In this document: piece by piece, positions 33,901-46,487 of the stretch
Numbering within the stretch: position 1 is the stretch's first letter
How the letters are laid out: every line of letters starts with the position of its first letter
Assembly: GCF_004011695.2 (NCBI RefSeq)
Contig: NC_082419.1
Location: 248,001 to 312,000, forward strand
Length of the DNA stretch: 64,000 nt
Source of the DNA: Ascochyta rabiei
Lineage: Eukaryota; Ascomycota; Dothideomycetes; Pleosporales; Didymellaceae
Reading direction: 5' to 3'
Notes under the pieces: model-generated
The model's input: only the letters and a program-made list of their open reading frames with translations
Databases searched by the model: none
What the model was told of the DNA's origin: nothing
Translations under genes and position numbers: made by a program

Positions 33901-34012
33901 GGACTGCTCGCACCCTGTCTGCAATGGAAGACTGCTCTGATTGGCGCCTCCTTTGACTCGGAGGACTATTGCCTCGTGACCGCGTCGCGGTAGGCCTCTT
34001 CCGCCCGTCCAT
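30968..34012 (-). CDS. large coiled-coil protein, function unknown
   Basis: 1014 residues in a single exon, ATG at 34012. The first 190 residues are basic, serine/proline-rich and disordered (KRPTATRSRGNSPPSQRRRQ). From about 195 to 960 the protein is an almost continuous run of heptad-like coiled-coil segments rich in Q, E, K, L and D (VRTLKVQLRLVQLGEANLQT, LDKRNLPGQLWILQTKV, LESEQMKLSKEQNKIKDRV), with few breaks. The C-terminus has a short hydrophobic stretch (LPALLIVTGQLQDLLESLNQ) and a polar tail. No enzymatic motif. It resembles large fungal scaffold or spindle/septum-type coiled-coil proteins only in layout; I do not recognise a family. It shares a 550-bp divergent region with RVB2. Confidence 0.8.
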   Translation of the reverse strand: MDGRKRPTATRSRGNSPPSQRRRQSEQSSIADRVRAVLRGRLPKLTKALQYANTASSRNLPSPPYSRKNSAAGLPANAWPGSTSYAARERRVDQNRPNSNRNVSHSFEKPQSDATTASPRTASIGRSPLHTISPISHGSGSNTPMQAAPEVPSILPVTQELPTSYSTIRESLNIDTLNFLRSRKVLNATNVSQGTAGTAAIEVRTLKVQLRLVQLGEANLQTRVKKLENQVEEFKTLPAQLAALKAQFERQDRAAAPTVPSDDIARRLSALESSKPTVQTDLASIKEDIKGVKEQQQAMKPDVVEDTIKTALQPEIKKLDAFRTEHTKTLESMSKKLEANQRVCDDLDKRNLPGQLWILQTKVTDINSNVDKTEKKVTTLEGGLKDLHTFNDNLSDDICDYIGPIKRAYTSANQTTILQRIENQEEESRLRRKEQERLYNEQQRLCTKVDDLANPTDSLSKRLEDMKTIVSSLGEDTQGLANRVDIFDDRVSASERIVNQVKSLESEQMKLSKEQNKIKDRVTKLETASRQAIVPNFNVEDNHVARTPFSYDVHDIQLRLQSVENRINGETGLAQIIDEVQDDIARMEEQAHNNTRDIELCRSKFVSIFDQNFDPFRNAVTQQLETLSQCITHNSESLSKLEEQVATQQIGSSAPGLTATQLADFEQALTLLQNAVKNEAEYRDIVVQDLKQQLAYKLDTTSATQAIDTVKAAVRNLQDQYNNITTDDLHAKMVHWFLQQYPSTPANLVQKFAGLQQEVAQLRDLANQTNWDPRSIQILNALARVGPQLQALVRSPSGSNGSPETLAKTNEELTTMKEAIAKAQWQTEGLSRTVSGLQTSMHALRSGSTPFATTESVAVLQQSMGTLQAEVTAALKEERRARNELAAKAGTVHKDLVEANNSIAKSMNRRFEELQNGKIRAVCEQVESLEQALTTIRIEFDEMLDKFLTPTNKVLLSRLPALLIVTGQLQDLLESLNQNLPKGPLEFTWHHDFNADLSAMPAPQGGESHRGESK

Positions 34013-34562
34013 AGATTTTCCTACCCCGGCAAACGAGTGTGCTATCAGCACTATCAGATGGGATCTGCGAAGTTATTGTTAGCAAAACCAAAGGTGTTAC
34101 AACGGGCTAGTGGTCCGGTGGAACAGCGAACATTCGCAGTTGTCCCCACTAGCATACATGCACGTGAGGAATTACAGGAAAAATCTACAGAACTGTTTGC
34201 TGATTGTAAAAAGGGTTCCGTGTGCATGTTAGGGTTAACATACCTGGTGAAGCGCGGCGGCGCGCTGGTGATGAAGCGCTTGAGATGAAGGAGACGGTTC
34301 TAACGCGCATCTCGTGCACTGAAAACTCACGCAGGTCTGGATAGAAGCACTGCAGTCGTAATGAGAGGTTCCAGAAGTTGGGGGGCTGAGAAATCGGCGG
34401 GGCGGAGCGGGAGACCGTATATATAGAGCAAGGAGAAGGCGACTGGTAGGCGCGTTGCGGTGGTCCGTGCGAGACAAGAGCTAGAAGTGAGAGCTCATGG
34501 CGCGAGCAGTCGCGAACGGAGCGCAACACCGATCTCTCACTCACCACACACCATACGCCATC
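34013..34562. promoter_or_regulatory. shared upstream region of the coiled-coil gene and RVB2
   Basis: Genes diverge from this 550-bp space. A TATATA stretch lies at 34415-34422. No reading frame recognised within it. A common promoter is inferred from spacing only. Confidence 0.4.
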
Positions 34563-36124
<1,562 letters not shown>

Positions 36125-37436
36125 GCATGTGCAGCTTTCATTCTTCCAGGCGTATGATAGGTTTTGGATGGGTCGAGCGTTTGAGCATAGAGCATGCTCG
36201 CTGAGTGCCATGGAAAAGTCATGACTTGTAATACCAACCACACTTTTGCTTTTAGCTAGTCGAAGCGTTATCTTCGCCGCGTGTTTGCTCGTAGCAGAAA
36301 TATGTCCTGCTGGAAGTGTTTCCGCGACAGTGGCTTGCATGGTCTTGCCGCCCTGTGAAAGCTTACGCGGACGCTCTGTGCAAGCCTTATTCCGGACTAG
36401 GGGGCGCCAAATTGCATCGCTCAAAGTCTCCATCTGTCATCACTGTACCACAGCGGTGGCGGATGTTCTCAAGGCGACGAAGACGCTCTTGTGTAGCTGA
36501 CCAGGACGTGACAAGAGAAAGGAACGAGAACCCTGTGTCTTGGCGTGTGAAAAATGCAAAAGTGGGAACAGAGCACGCAGTGGAAGAGTACGTCACAACA
36601 TCGTCCAGCCTTATAAGGTGTGGAGCGCTGACGAGGCAATCAAACGGGCGTGACCCTTTGCGGACATAACGCACGCGACACGGGCAAGGTGTGACAGGGG
36701 ATGCGTATACCTCGTATACCTCGCAAGCTCAATTCTCAACACCAACCTTTCACCTCGCCCAGCCAGCCCATGACCGTCTCGGTAATCCAGTGCAACCTGA
36801 TTATGATGCCACAGAACTCAGGCGTCCTTGCAACACCTGTATCGTGAATGGGTTCGCTGTCTTGGTGCTGTTCCATCGATTCATTGTCGCAATGCTTGAT
36901 TCTCAACGGCCACGCGTAACTGGGCGTCCCACTGTTCAAACAAGCATTTCGTACTCGGCACTCGGATCTAACGGCGCTAGTCTTGCCCTTTGCGTCCACA
37001 TGCCAAGAATTACGAGTGTCGGTCACTTCGGGGCAACGTGGGTGCACGAAGCAAAAGGCCACGGGAAGAGGTGGGCTGTGTGGGTAGGTGAGATGTGTTA
37101 GGCGTGCGCGTCGTGGGCGTCGTGGGCGTCGTTGTTTCACGCTCTTCTTGTTGTCTTCTCTCCTCTTTGCTCTCATTTTGACTTGCATTCTTTGCTCTCA
37201 TTTTGGATACCCATTCCTTGCGCCTGCCCAGTTGAGTCTTGTACCTGTACGCTCTTGCGTGAGACCAGCACGCGACCTTTTTCCGAAAACCGAACACGCC
37301 TATCAACGACCTCACGCAACATCAAAACATCCCATCAAACGAATCACCACTCTGCTTACAGCTGACAATCGCATTGCGACTGGGGCTCCATCTGTATACA
37401 ACCGCATATATATCGCAGCACAGACACGGTCTCGTC
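36125..37436. other. 1.3-kb intergenic region
   Basis: From the RVB2 stop to the MNN4-like start. A 9-nt CGTGGGCGT direct repeat is at 37107-37131. A TATATAT element lies about 30 bp before the MNN4-like ATG (37405-37412). No gene supported. Confidence 0.45.
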
Positions 37437-38518
37437 ATGAAACTATCAATATGCACAACCATGGCGGTGCTCTTCGCAAGCACATTAGCTGCACCAACAG
37501 CGCAATTTGACAGTTCGATAAGTTCATCAAACGCACCAGAGAGCGACATCGTACGGAGAGACGGTGGGGACGGCAAGTACTTTCATGAGCCCGGGTACGT
37601 CCTCCAACTGATCACCGTCGTCAACCCTTATGTTAATTGACATGTACAGAGGTGATAATACACTCGGCCACTATGACAAGCGCTATTTCCACGGCATCGT
37701 TTCAGACGAGGAGCGAAGAGACACGCAGAAACACATGGTGCGCGCATACCTAGACTTTTTCCGCATCAACGATCTCGACACATGGATCGCTCACGGAACG
37801 CTACTAGGCTGGTGGTGGAATGGTCAGGTATGGGTCTCTGTTTCTCAAGTATCACTCCCATTACTGATTTTCACAGCGACTACCTTGGGACTTCGATCTC
37901 GATACCCAGGTCAGCGGCGCAACCCTCCACCATCTCGGCGAAGCCTACAATCAAACAAACTACTCCTACACCTCCGACGATGAACAAGTAAAACGCACAT
38001 ACCTCCTCGACGTCAATCCTTGGATCTGGCAACGTGAGCGCGGCGACGGTAAGAATATCATAGACGCGCGCTGGATCGACGTCCGCAACGGGCTATTCAT
38101 CGATATCACTGGTCTCTCAGAGACACACCCCGACAACCAGCCCGGGATCTGGAGCTGCAAGAATTACCACCGTTACCGTACCGACGAGCTATATCCTATG
38201 CGCGAGACAATGTTCGAAGGCGTCATAGCCAAGGTGCCGTACAGCTACGACAAGATTTTGACAGATGAATACAAAGTGAGCGCACTGGTAAACACTCAGT
38301 TTAATGGACACGAGTGGAATGCAAATGCTAAAATATGGGAGAAGACGGAGGAGACGTTGAGGCAGGAAGAGGAGGAAAGGAGAAAAAAGGAAGAAGAGGA
38401 GGAAAGGAGAAAGAAGGAAGAAGAGGAGGAAAGGAGAAAGAAGGAAGAAGAGGAGGAAAGGAAAAAGAAGGAAGAAGAAGGGGAGAATAAAGTTGTTGAG
38501 CAGGCACAGATGGCGTAG
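37437..38518 (+). CDS. LicD-family protein with Lys/Glu repeat tail, MNN4-like
   Basis: Three exons, 37437-37594, 37650-37827 and 37877-38518, give 325 residues. A signal peptide covers about 1-20 (MKLSICTTMAVLFASTLAA). The LicD nucleotidyltransferase-like core follows: DTWIAHGTLLGWWWNGQ, RLPWDFDLDTQVSGATL with the acidic DFDLD site, WIDVRNGLFIDITGLS and the ELYPMRETMFEG word. LicD proteins transfer phospho-sugar or phosphocholine groups; yeast Mnn4 of this family controls mannosyl-phosphate addition to secreted glycoproteins in the Golgi. The C-terminus is an EERRKKEEE repeat (four copies), recalling the Lys/Glu repeats of Mnn4. Shorter than yeast Mnn4. Whether it is an enzyme or a regulator is not decided by the sequence. 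Confidence 0.88.
38372..38479 (+). repeat. 27-nt coding minisatellite, four copies
   Basis: Four consecutive 27-nt units (GAGGAAAGGAGAAAGAAGGA then AGAAGAG) with a few substitutions, encoding EERRKKEEE. Purine-only on the coding strand. Copy number changes would keep the frame. Confidence 0.9.
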
Positions 38519-39520
38519 TGGGCCAGCTGGCCATAATTTTATGTTTGCCGTTGGGTTCCAGGATTAGCATTGCATTACATGAGCGTTTGGCGTAGCATTG
38601 TTGGCGTAGTATTGTTGGCGTAGCATTGTTGGCGTAGATGTCACTCGAACCCAATGTTTACGACGACTCTTGAGGTAGTATATCCCTCTCTTTTTGTCTT
38701 TGAAAACCTACCGATATCCAAAAATGCGACTCCGAACACGAGAGAGACGTATTGTAGCTCGTATATGACCCTTGTGCCCTAGTCGTCTTCACAGCATCCG
38801 TTGTAGCGCCTTCCGCTTCCGCTATCGCTTCCACAGTTCTGGCCTACCAACCGCATTCGAGCCACACCTATCTCAATACACCTTGAGGCTGGAACAGTGG
38901 AGGTTCTAAAGCGACTTGAGAGCACGTTATGTTATGATCGACGTCTGGAAGGCGCATCTCCCCATGGAGTGCTCGCAAAAGAGCGAAGAGATTGAAGCGT
39001 TTGTTCGTACAATCTGCTCACAAACCTTCTATTGGAGCACTGAACAAAATTGAAAATGTCGTCGAGCCGAGCGTCGAGTTGAGTCCGTCAAAGCCAACAC
39101 AATACTCAAGTTCGGATATCTCAACAACCACAATGCCCTTCAAAGAAAGCTCGGCGTAGGAAACGGGCAATTTGACCAGTGCTTGCGAGCTACTAACACG
39201 TACTTGAAAGCATCGCACAACCTATTTAAGGACGACGTTTGGGCATGGGTCGATGGTTAGGACAATAAGTTTGAACACCCAACGTCATAAAGGCAGTCTT
39301 TCAATTCATTAAGCTACGCATATGGAACTAAAGATTATGGAAGCTCAGTTCGCTAGGAGCAAAGGTTTTTAAAAGTTTGTCAAGAATTGAGGATACCGGA
39401 TCGCAGCAAGGCCAGTTACGCAGCAATGAAAGTGAAGGACAGAGTCTACTCAACTGACTACACACTAACACTTACTGAATACTCTCCAGTCCCACCACGA
39501 AGGTCAGACTACGCGTCGAC
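38519..39520. other. intergenic with short tandem repeat
   Basis: 3' flank of the MNN4-like gene and promoter of the broken F-box gene. Includes the 14-nt repeat described separately. No gene supported. Confidence 0.4.
38587..38638. repeat. 14-nt tandem repeat, about 3.7 copies
   Basis: Unit TTGGCGTAGCATTG repeated with one T/C change in the second copy, located 69 bases after the MNN4-like stop, so probably in its 3' UTR. Confidence 0.85.
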
Positions 39521-40966
39521 ATGGCGCAGCGGGGGCCTCTAGATCTCCTATATCTTCCAATTGAGCTGTTAGACGCAATCGTGGCATTGCTGGACCAACT
39601 CTCCCACTCCGCGCTCGCCTTGACTTGCAAAGCAACGAATCCGTCCGCTTCAAAAGCTCTGTATGCAACATACACCAACCGCGATGCACCGTTAAAGGCG
39701 CCATTCCACTTGTTTCTGCGCACTCTCTGCGAGCGGCCCGAGCTTGCAGCCATGGTGAAAGGACTGGACATTCGAGGCTGGCGATCCGAATTCGAAGTTG
39801 CGACCGGTGCGCCATGGCAAGGTGTTACCAAGCCCAGGGAGGAAGACAAGTCACGTACACAGCGAAGTGGACCATTGTTTGTATCGATCAGCAGACCGGC
39901 AGAGAAGGTGTCACAGTCATTTAAGCTGTTTGAGGAGACTGCTGTAAGAGTTGGTCTCATGTCACCCGACGAAATTTTCTCCACGCCTGCGCTGAAGAAG
40001 ACGGTGATTGTCGGTACAACATTGAAAAAGCGAGAAGACTTTGCGCAGCTGTTGAAGCATAGTGCAGAGGATGCCCAGGTCGTGCTGATGCTTGCGCTAC
40101 TTCCTAACATTGCGAGGCTCTACATTGACGGCTTGTCGGTTCACTCCAGTCTCGACTGGTAATATTTCCTGAAAGATTCCGACATGGCTCTTCGAGGGCT
40201 ACGCGAAGTGACCATGCGTGGCCAGATGCCTCACCGCGGTGGTCCGATGCATGCTGCCACCCTTCAATTTTTAGAATTCGTCCCCGAGGTCGAGCAACTC
40301 CACCTATCGCACGTCAGTGTTGAAACTCCTCGCCAACTCATCAACCTCATGTCAGACAAAAAGCTCACGCGTTTCTTGACTTGGTGGACGCACGGCGATG
40401 GTCGTATGCTCAGAAGTATGCTATCCGGGCAAAGGCTTAAATTCTTCAAATATAACCCCGGCGGTGAAGGATTTCCCACTCCTCACCAAGACAAGTTATC
40501 AGAAGTCCACACTATCGACCTTCTTACGGATTCAAGGCAATCTCTCAGAGTACTCAAACTTTACTCGACACAAATGAGCAAATCACCTCTCCTTTCGCAA
40601 TTCGATAATCTCGAACTTGTGGAGATGCCATTTGCGGCTGATCTCTTCAACGTCATTGCCGGGAGTGAGCATGGCGATGTCGCCAATGCCCTCCGAAAAC
40701 GCATTCCCGAATCTTTGTCAGCGCTAAGTCTTCGATACATACCATCATCTGACGACGTGTGCGTGGTCTTGGCAGTCCTTGCAGAGCTGAAGCGTCAGGG
40801 GGAATTCTCTGCACTCAAGACGGTTCGCCTGAACTTTTGTCGTTTTGCGATATCACCACGGTTTCCTCCAGATCACTACAACATCTTGAACCCGGCCTTG
40901 GAGAAAGAACTTATTGGGGTCTTCAATAAGGTAGGGCTTCAGCTTGAGGTCGCCCAGACTGACTAG
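39521..40966 (+). pseudogene. F-box/LRR-like gene interrupted by an in-frame TAA
   Basis: Two reading frames in the same phase, 39521-40162 and 40163-40966, are separated only by TAA at 40160-40162 (SSLDW-stop-YFLKDS). The first half begins with a clear F-box (DLLYLPIELLDAIVALLDQL, LALTCKATN); the second half carries leucine-rich irregular repeats (VEQLHLSHVSVETPRQLINL, LRVLKLYSTQ, LSALSLRYIP). Both halves look fully coding and belong to one protein of about 481 residues of the kind common in fungal F-box families. No GT...AG intron removes the stop while keeping the frame and the LRR. It may be a recent nonsense mutation, a sequencing error, or a gene making a truncated 213-residue product. 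The original codon is not deduced here beyond noting that one base change can create TAA. Confidence 0.7.
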
Positions 40967-41847
40967 AGCATTGTGTTCACATGACACAACGAGCCTGCTT
41001 ACAAAAAGATGCGATCTTTTGATAAGAAGACCTTTTGAGAGGATATTTCGGTGAGGTATTTGGGCTTCTATGTCATGTCGGACAGACCAGGATTTCACAG
41101 ACGTTCTCGTCTGGCGATGGTGGTTGTACATCTTCAGTGATCGAGATGCAGGTCAATAGAATAGTAAAGCCTCAAGCTTGATATATCAAACGGAGAAGAA
41201 TCCATGTATGGTATCTTTGCACTTCCATATGTATGGCGTAGCAACATATTGATGAACTTAAGTTTGGAGGCTGGCAGTTGTACCAGGTTCTCCCGCAACC
41301 CGAGACGACATCACGTGAACGACATTGCGTGAGGGTCGCTGATGCCTTGGTATTGCGTCCTGACGTAGGAATGCATTCCAAGCGTCTGCTTTGGTAAGCT
41401 TTCAAGCAGCATCCGCGACTCTGTCCGTGCATGCTTCGTGGGCGACAAAACAGCCACTCTTTCCGCTGCTTGGCCCGATACACAGTTCATTTAAAGACCT
41501 GACGGGGATCATTGCTGCTACACAAGAGACTGTTGCGGCCAGTAGCTCATTCGTGGCGGATTCCACGAGCACGAAGATCTGGAGCTTCACGGCTTCAGTC
41601 AGATGGTACAGATGCTGCTTGCCTCGCGATGGGTACAGCGTTACTCGTATGCGTCACTTGATTGACAACTCCTTTCAAGACCACGCAAAGTGCGACATGA
41701 CAAAACGGGGAAGAGTTTGGTCGCTTGGTTGTATTTAAGCAAGTGCAGTAGTAATATGTGTAAATAGAAAGATAAGTTGGCACAAAGGGGTTCCAAAAGA
41801 GGTACAAAGAAGGAAAAGAGAAATGGCAGAGAGAAAGTTGACGCCAT
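40967..41847. other. convergent spacer, no gene seen
   Basis: Between the broken F-box gene and the BYS1-domain gene. Open frames on both strands are short and without family character. Confidence 0.4.
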
Positions 41848-42441
41848 CTAGGCATAGTCATTCAGGAGTATCCTGCCAGCGAGGCTCCTCTTTAGCGGAG
41901 TCTCATCGCTACACACCTTGATGTAAAGATCGATATCGGACCCTTTACCCATGCACCCAAACACCGGATCCTCGAGACCCAGTTTCTGTTTCGGAAGATC
42001 GACGTAGTAAGACTGCGTCGGGCAGTAACTTCCAGCGGCGCAATGTACCTTCCCGCACGCCTGCTCCGGGCTGTCGATTGCCAATCCCTTGTCGTGACCA
42101 GGGCAGTTACCTGCGCTCTCGCCCCTTGCGCAGTCGACGAAGGAGATGTCGTACCAGACATTGCCGCCGACAATGCTGTACTCGAACTGTGTTTGCTGAC
42201 CGGCAACAAGGTGGTCGGTTTTGCTAATCTTCAGCGAGGCGCCGCAGCCGCTGCACGCGCTGCGTAGCGGCTCGGAGTACTTTGTGCGTGCGGGGATGTG
42301 GATGGGTGGCGAGGAGTGGCCTTGATCGACGCTCCAGAGCCAGATGTCGTAGGGACAGCGGTTACTGACGATTGCGTTGCCGATTGCAGTGGCAAGGCTC
42401 ACTTGCAGTGCCAAGCTGAGAGGGAGAGATTTGGTCAACAT
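41848..42441 (-). CDS. secreted BYS1-domain (thaumatin-like) protein
   Basis: 197 residues, one exon, ATG at 42441. N-terminal signal peptide (SLPLSLALQVSLATAIGNA). The mature part opens with IVSNRCPYDIWLWSVDQG, the start characteristic of BYS1/thaumatin-like small fungal proteins, and has cysteines in CSGC, DCARGESAGNC, CGKVHC, YC, FGC and VC, consistent with several disulphides. Family members are secreted or wall-associated and were first described as yeast-phase specific in Blastomyces; their biochemical function is not known. The end ILLNDYA is hydrophilic, with no GPI signal. A TATAAA on the minus strand (42706-42711) lies 265 bp upstream of the start. Confidence 0.88.
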   Translation of the reverse strand: MLTKSLPLSLALQVSLATAIGNAIVSNRCPYDIWLWSVDQGHSSPPIHIPARTKYSEPLRSACSGCGASLKISKTDHLVAGQQTQFEYSIVGGNVWYDISFVDCARGESAGNCPGHDKGLAIDSPEQACGKVHCAAGSYCPTQSYYVDLPKQKLGLEDPVFGCMGKGSDIDLYIKVCSDETPLKRSLAGRILLNDYA

Positions 42442-42705
42442 GGTTGAAGGTGTGATGAAAGACTACAATGAATGTGTATTCTCTGTGTAAAGACGGTGGT
42501 GTTTGGGATGGTAGTCGTAAGGGGCAGAAATCGATGGGTAATGAGCGAAGTCGCAGTTCTTCACTGAGAACCAACGTCAAGGTGGTTGAAAAGATGGCAG
42601 AGAAAGGATTGTGGCGAAGTTGAAACCCAGAAAGACAAAGAGTGTGTGCAACTGTGAAAAGCTCGACGTCGTTGTGGGCTCGTTGAAGGATGGTATCCTG
42701 GCCCC

Positions 42706-42711
42706 TTTATA
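42706..42711 (-). promoter_or_regulatory. TATA box candidate for the BYS1-domain gene
   Basis: TATAAA in GGTTATAAAGGGGCC on the minus strand, 265 bp before the start codon. This would imply a 5' UTR of about 220-240 nt. Position only; not tested. Confidence 0.45.
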
Positions 42712-45700
42712 ACCATGTCCGGAAGACAATGAATGCATGTTGGCTTGTTCTTGGTCAGAGGCTGCACCTCGAAACATGGGAATGCGAGAACAAAGACAGA
42801 CAGACTTAGTTAGGGAGGAGATGCATTGTCGCTACCAACGATGGTGTTGGGACTCACAGTGCATACAGCTGATTCCGGACTTTGGTTGGCCCGCTGAACT
42901 GTGCAGGGCGCCCCGCTTGCAGTTCCGAGATGAGCAAGGACAGGTTTGGGCGTGAATTACTGTGATGCTGTCAAGACATCCTTGTAGCTATAGCTGTATG
43001 TATTTGCTGTCAAGGACAACTATGTGATGATACGACCGCTGCATTGTGTTGCACAGCTGTCAACACGCAGACAGACGGTACGGCTAAAGGGTTGTCAAAT
43101 ACTCACCTGAATAACATCACATTTCCTCGTAGGATCCTCAGCAAACACGCATAATCCCACATCTTATCAATTACATGAAGTATAGGTCGTTACCTGAAAG
43201 AACGCCAGATCACAAAAGTCGCATACGTGGGGCTCTGAAACAGTGCATGAACTCTTAGACCAAAACCATGGCGCAAGATTCCCCGAGAGAAAGAAGAGAG
43301 GCAGCGTCCTGATCCAGTGCTGGATCCACAAAGTAGCAGACGTCGAAGTACAGCAGCTCGTTTCCTGACGCAACGTGGAAGCTGCGGGTAGTGAGACCTG
43401 CATATCCAGACCTTCAGCGTGGCTGATTCTGTTTTCGTGGAGCACACCATCAGCGCATTGCGTATTTTAGACAGTACCAACCATCTTCCTGTAGTCAGGA
43501 AGTGGTGTAGATTTTCGAAACGTAGGCGTGGTAGTCGTGATGCTTGTCGCCAATGGTCAGTAGTGTAGCTTCACATGCCAGACAACATGCGATCCTAGGA
43601 ACGTATTGAAGCCGCAACAAGAGATATCGAGCGATATGGATCTTGACGATTTCAGATGGGAAAGGACGTTGACGCCGATGGTGTTCTGCTGTTCCAACAG
43701 ATGCGTGTCGTCCAGATTGAATGCCAAGAGACCAGCCGAAAGCAGCTTGCGACGGCCTGACCTCAAACGGCGACTTCACGTCTTCAGACGCAAACGCAGA
43801 CGCAGCGTTATCCTATGCTCCCCATCTCCAGTTTGCAGCCATGTAACGATCTTACGAGTCCTGGAAGGCTGTGCTAGCGACAAGAAGGGTGGTCTCCCTC
43901 AGCGTTTTAACGCGCGCGTACCACGTCGAATGGCCGTGACGACTCGATTCATTCCCGAGGCTCCATTCGAGGCTCCCAGCGCTCTAGTAAAACATAGGAA
44001 ACACCGCTTGCCGCCGTTCAAGAGGATCTAGTCTTGTTTCTCCCGGAACCTGGCAGCAGAACACGTACTTTGCCACCCAAGCAGCACAAATTTTGCTCTA
44101 TCCAGCTCACGCGAGCCCACCCCAAACGCCGATGTTGGGCTGCGACCTCCCGCGCACGTCCTAGATTGACGGACTCCTTCGGCGACGTGGGAACCTTTGG
44201 GGTCGCTATGGCATTCGTCACAACGTCAAAACCATCCACATGCATGCGCTGTCAAGGCTTCTGGACGCTGGCAAAGGTCCAGCGACCAGTCGTCATGATG
44301 CAGTGTACGCGCGTAAAGCATTTGGGTAAAGATTCTGCATGAGGGAAGCGAATCGCGAGCTTCGGCCGGCCGAGCCCACAAATTCAGGCGGAGACCCTTT
44401 TGACAAACGGTCGACAGGTGGGCTGGAAGTCGATCATCGGTAGGCATTGCCGAGCCTCTACTGCAGGTCCTATCTAATCGATAGGCGTCTTATCCTCCAC
44501 ACTTTTCAGAATATACGACAAGTCCAGCCGCTTTCAGGGAATCTCACGGCCGGCTAGAGACGTAGTGGTTGTGTTTGTAATCCTTACGACTCCGGATGCA
44601 ACAGCGATATTTCGAGCCGAGTAAAGAGGCCGGCTGAAAACGACACGATGGGAACTTCGGCGAGCTGACCTAGCCAGACAAGTCTGACAAGGTGCAGCAC
44701 GAAACGTCGATGTTAAGAGATATGATGATGGGTTTTTTGTAAAGAAAAACTGCGTTTTGCCGCAGAGAGTTGCATCCATCTAACATGAAAGCAACTCTCC
44801 CGAGGACGGCTCAGCTCTGGCGCAGCCGGGAGAGTGACGCGCAACCGTGCTGCTGTACGACTCAAGTGGAAAATGATCAGGAGCATCCAGTAGATTTCCA
44901 TGCTCGAATGAAGTCGCCTTGCTACCTCAGGCCTGGCTAGAATGCGGCGCTTCATCTTGCAGGAGATGAGGGTATGAGGCAACAAGTTTAAGCGACAGCG
45001 GGTAGCAAGATTCAACTTGGATGGGAGTCCTTGCAACACCCCTCCCTATGGGCAGATGTTAATTCGCCGCTTCCCAGACGACGCAGGTCGAGAGATGACG
45101 TATTTTGAGAACTGGCAGGGCATCATCAGTTTGTGGATGTTTTCACCAGCCATCCGTGGCGCAGGCCAAGAGGAATATGCATAAGCGACAGCTGCCCAAC
45201 AGCGTGCTGGCTTGTCGCTTGTCGATGGACGATGATACGATGGCTCGCTCGGGAGTGTGACGAGGTGGTGTGGTGTCGTTTCGTGATTCCTGTTGTCACA
45301 TGGCTCGCGTGTCGTGGCTGCAGACTGCCACGACGGACCGCCGCGAAACATGTCCCCTCTTCCCCGGCCGATGTCACCAGCGGGATCTTCGATGCTCAAG
45401 GTTCAACGTTTCATGCTGCCTCTCGTCCCGTGCCTCATTCCTTTGCGGCTCCACCTCTAGAGGCTCGCTGGCGAGTCTCGAACTTCTTCGACATTGCCGC
45501 ACAGACCTGCGCATCATCTCCGCCACTCGTCGAGCCCGCAGAGCCCGCAGAGCCACAGCTGTTGAACAGCCAGGATAGGATGAAAGCTAGAGTTGCTGAG
45601 TCGGACTGTTGTGCACGCGTGCACATGTGGGTCCCGGCGGAATAAGGTCCAACGCTAAGCCCTGACCTGAAACGCAGGCCTGTCCGAACCTCGACGGCCA

Positions 45701-46248
45701 TATGAGCGACCAACCAGAAAAGTGCAACCAACCAGAAAAGTGCAACCAACGGAACTCCACAAGGTATTTTGCTCCCGACGTTAGTGGCTCGTCTAGAAGA
45801 CCTGAAGCGCGTGATTTGTGAACGCTCATTGTGCGGTTACCCCTGCGCAAGCCTGTGCCCATTGTTGGTTACCCCTGATGCCCGTCACGCCCGGCTTTGT
45901 CAACAGGGCAACAAATCGAAGCACCGGCAGACGCCGCGACACCATGTCGTTGTTGCCTTGGACTTGCTCCGTACTCCCCTGTGCCAGGAACGATGCCCAG
46001 TCCGATCGGACAAAGAGTTGGACTCCCAAACAGCGAGCGGACCAGGCATACGACCAGGGCTGGTGACAATGGACATCAAGCCGCCAGACTGAAACGAAAG
46101 GACTCAATCGGGTTACCACGGCCTCGGCGGGGTTACAATCTTCGGCTAAGAGCTGTTAGGCCCAGGCACAGGAGCCTTTGCGGAGACTGGGGCCGTGGCG
46201 CTCGCATTCATCTCGCGCAAGCGCGGCACGGCCTTAGTGCCATGTGTG

Positions 46249-46254
46249 TATAAA
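46249..46254 (+). promoter_or_regulatory. TATA box candidate for the CAP-like gene
   Basis: TATAAA, 234 bp before the ATG at 46488, followed by a pyrimidine/CA-rich leader; fits a strongly expressed secreted-protein gene. Confidence 0.55.
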
Positions 46255-46447
46255 GTATGTCATCTCCTCCCGCCATAAAATCCGAGATTCAGGTCTGCGA
46301 CTTCCAGGTTATCGACGAATACACTCATTCACAGTCACTCTTTGACATCACGTTCTCTACGCCCTTCGGCACAACACTCACTCAACAAGCAATCTAAGAA
46401 ACTACTTCGTCCAATCAACTCATTACCAACCCCAATAACTCCAACTC

Positions 46448-46448
46448 C

Positions 46449-46479
<31 letters not shown>

Positions 46480-46480
46480 C
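46448..46480 (+). repeat. CAA microsatellite in the 5' leader
   Basis: About eleven CAA units immediately before the CAP-like start codon (ATG at 46488). Unstructured CAA-rich leaders are known to favour ribosome scanning; the effect here is inference. Confidence 0.9.
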
Positions 46481-46487
46481 TCTCAAA

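Larger units (their letters stand above)
42442..46487. other. 4-kb region without supported gene
   Basis: Largest gap in the window. Open frames such as 43606-44031 (no ATG at its start) and those around 45.1-46.1 kb have arginine- and cysteine-rich, shuffled composition and no motif. An imperfect 18-nt direct repeat (CCAACCAGAAAAGTGCAA) occurs twice at 45711-45747. The last 240 bases are the promoter and 5' UTR of the CAP-like gene. Confidence 0.45.

Noticed and set aside
43606..44031. 141-codon plus-strand frame
   Set aside because: No ATG at its start, arginine-rich without motif, no supportive splice sites.
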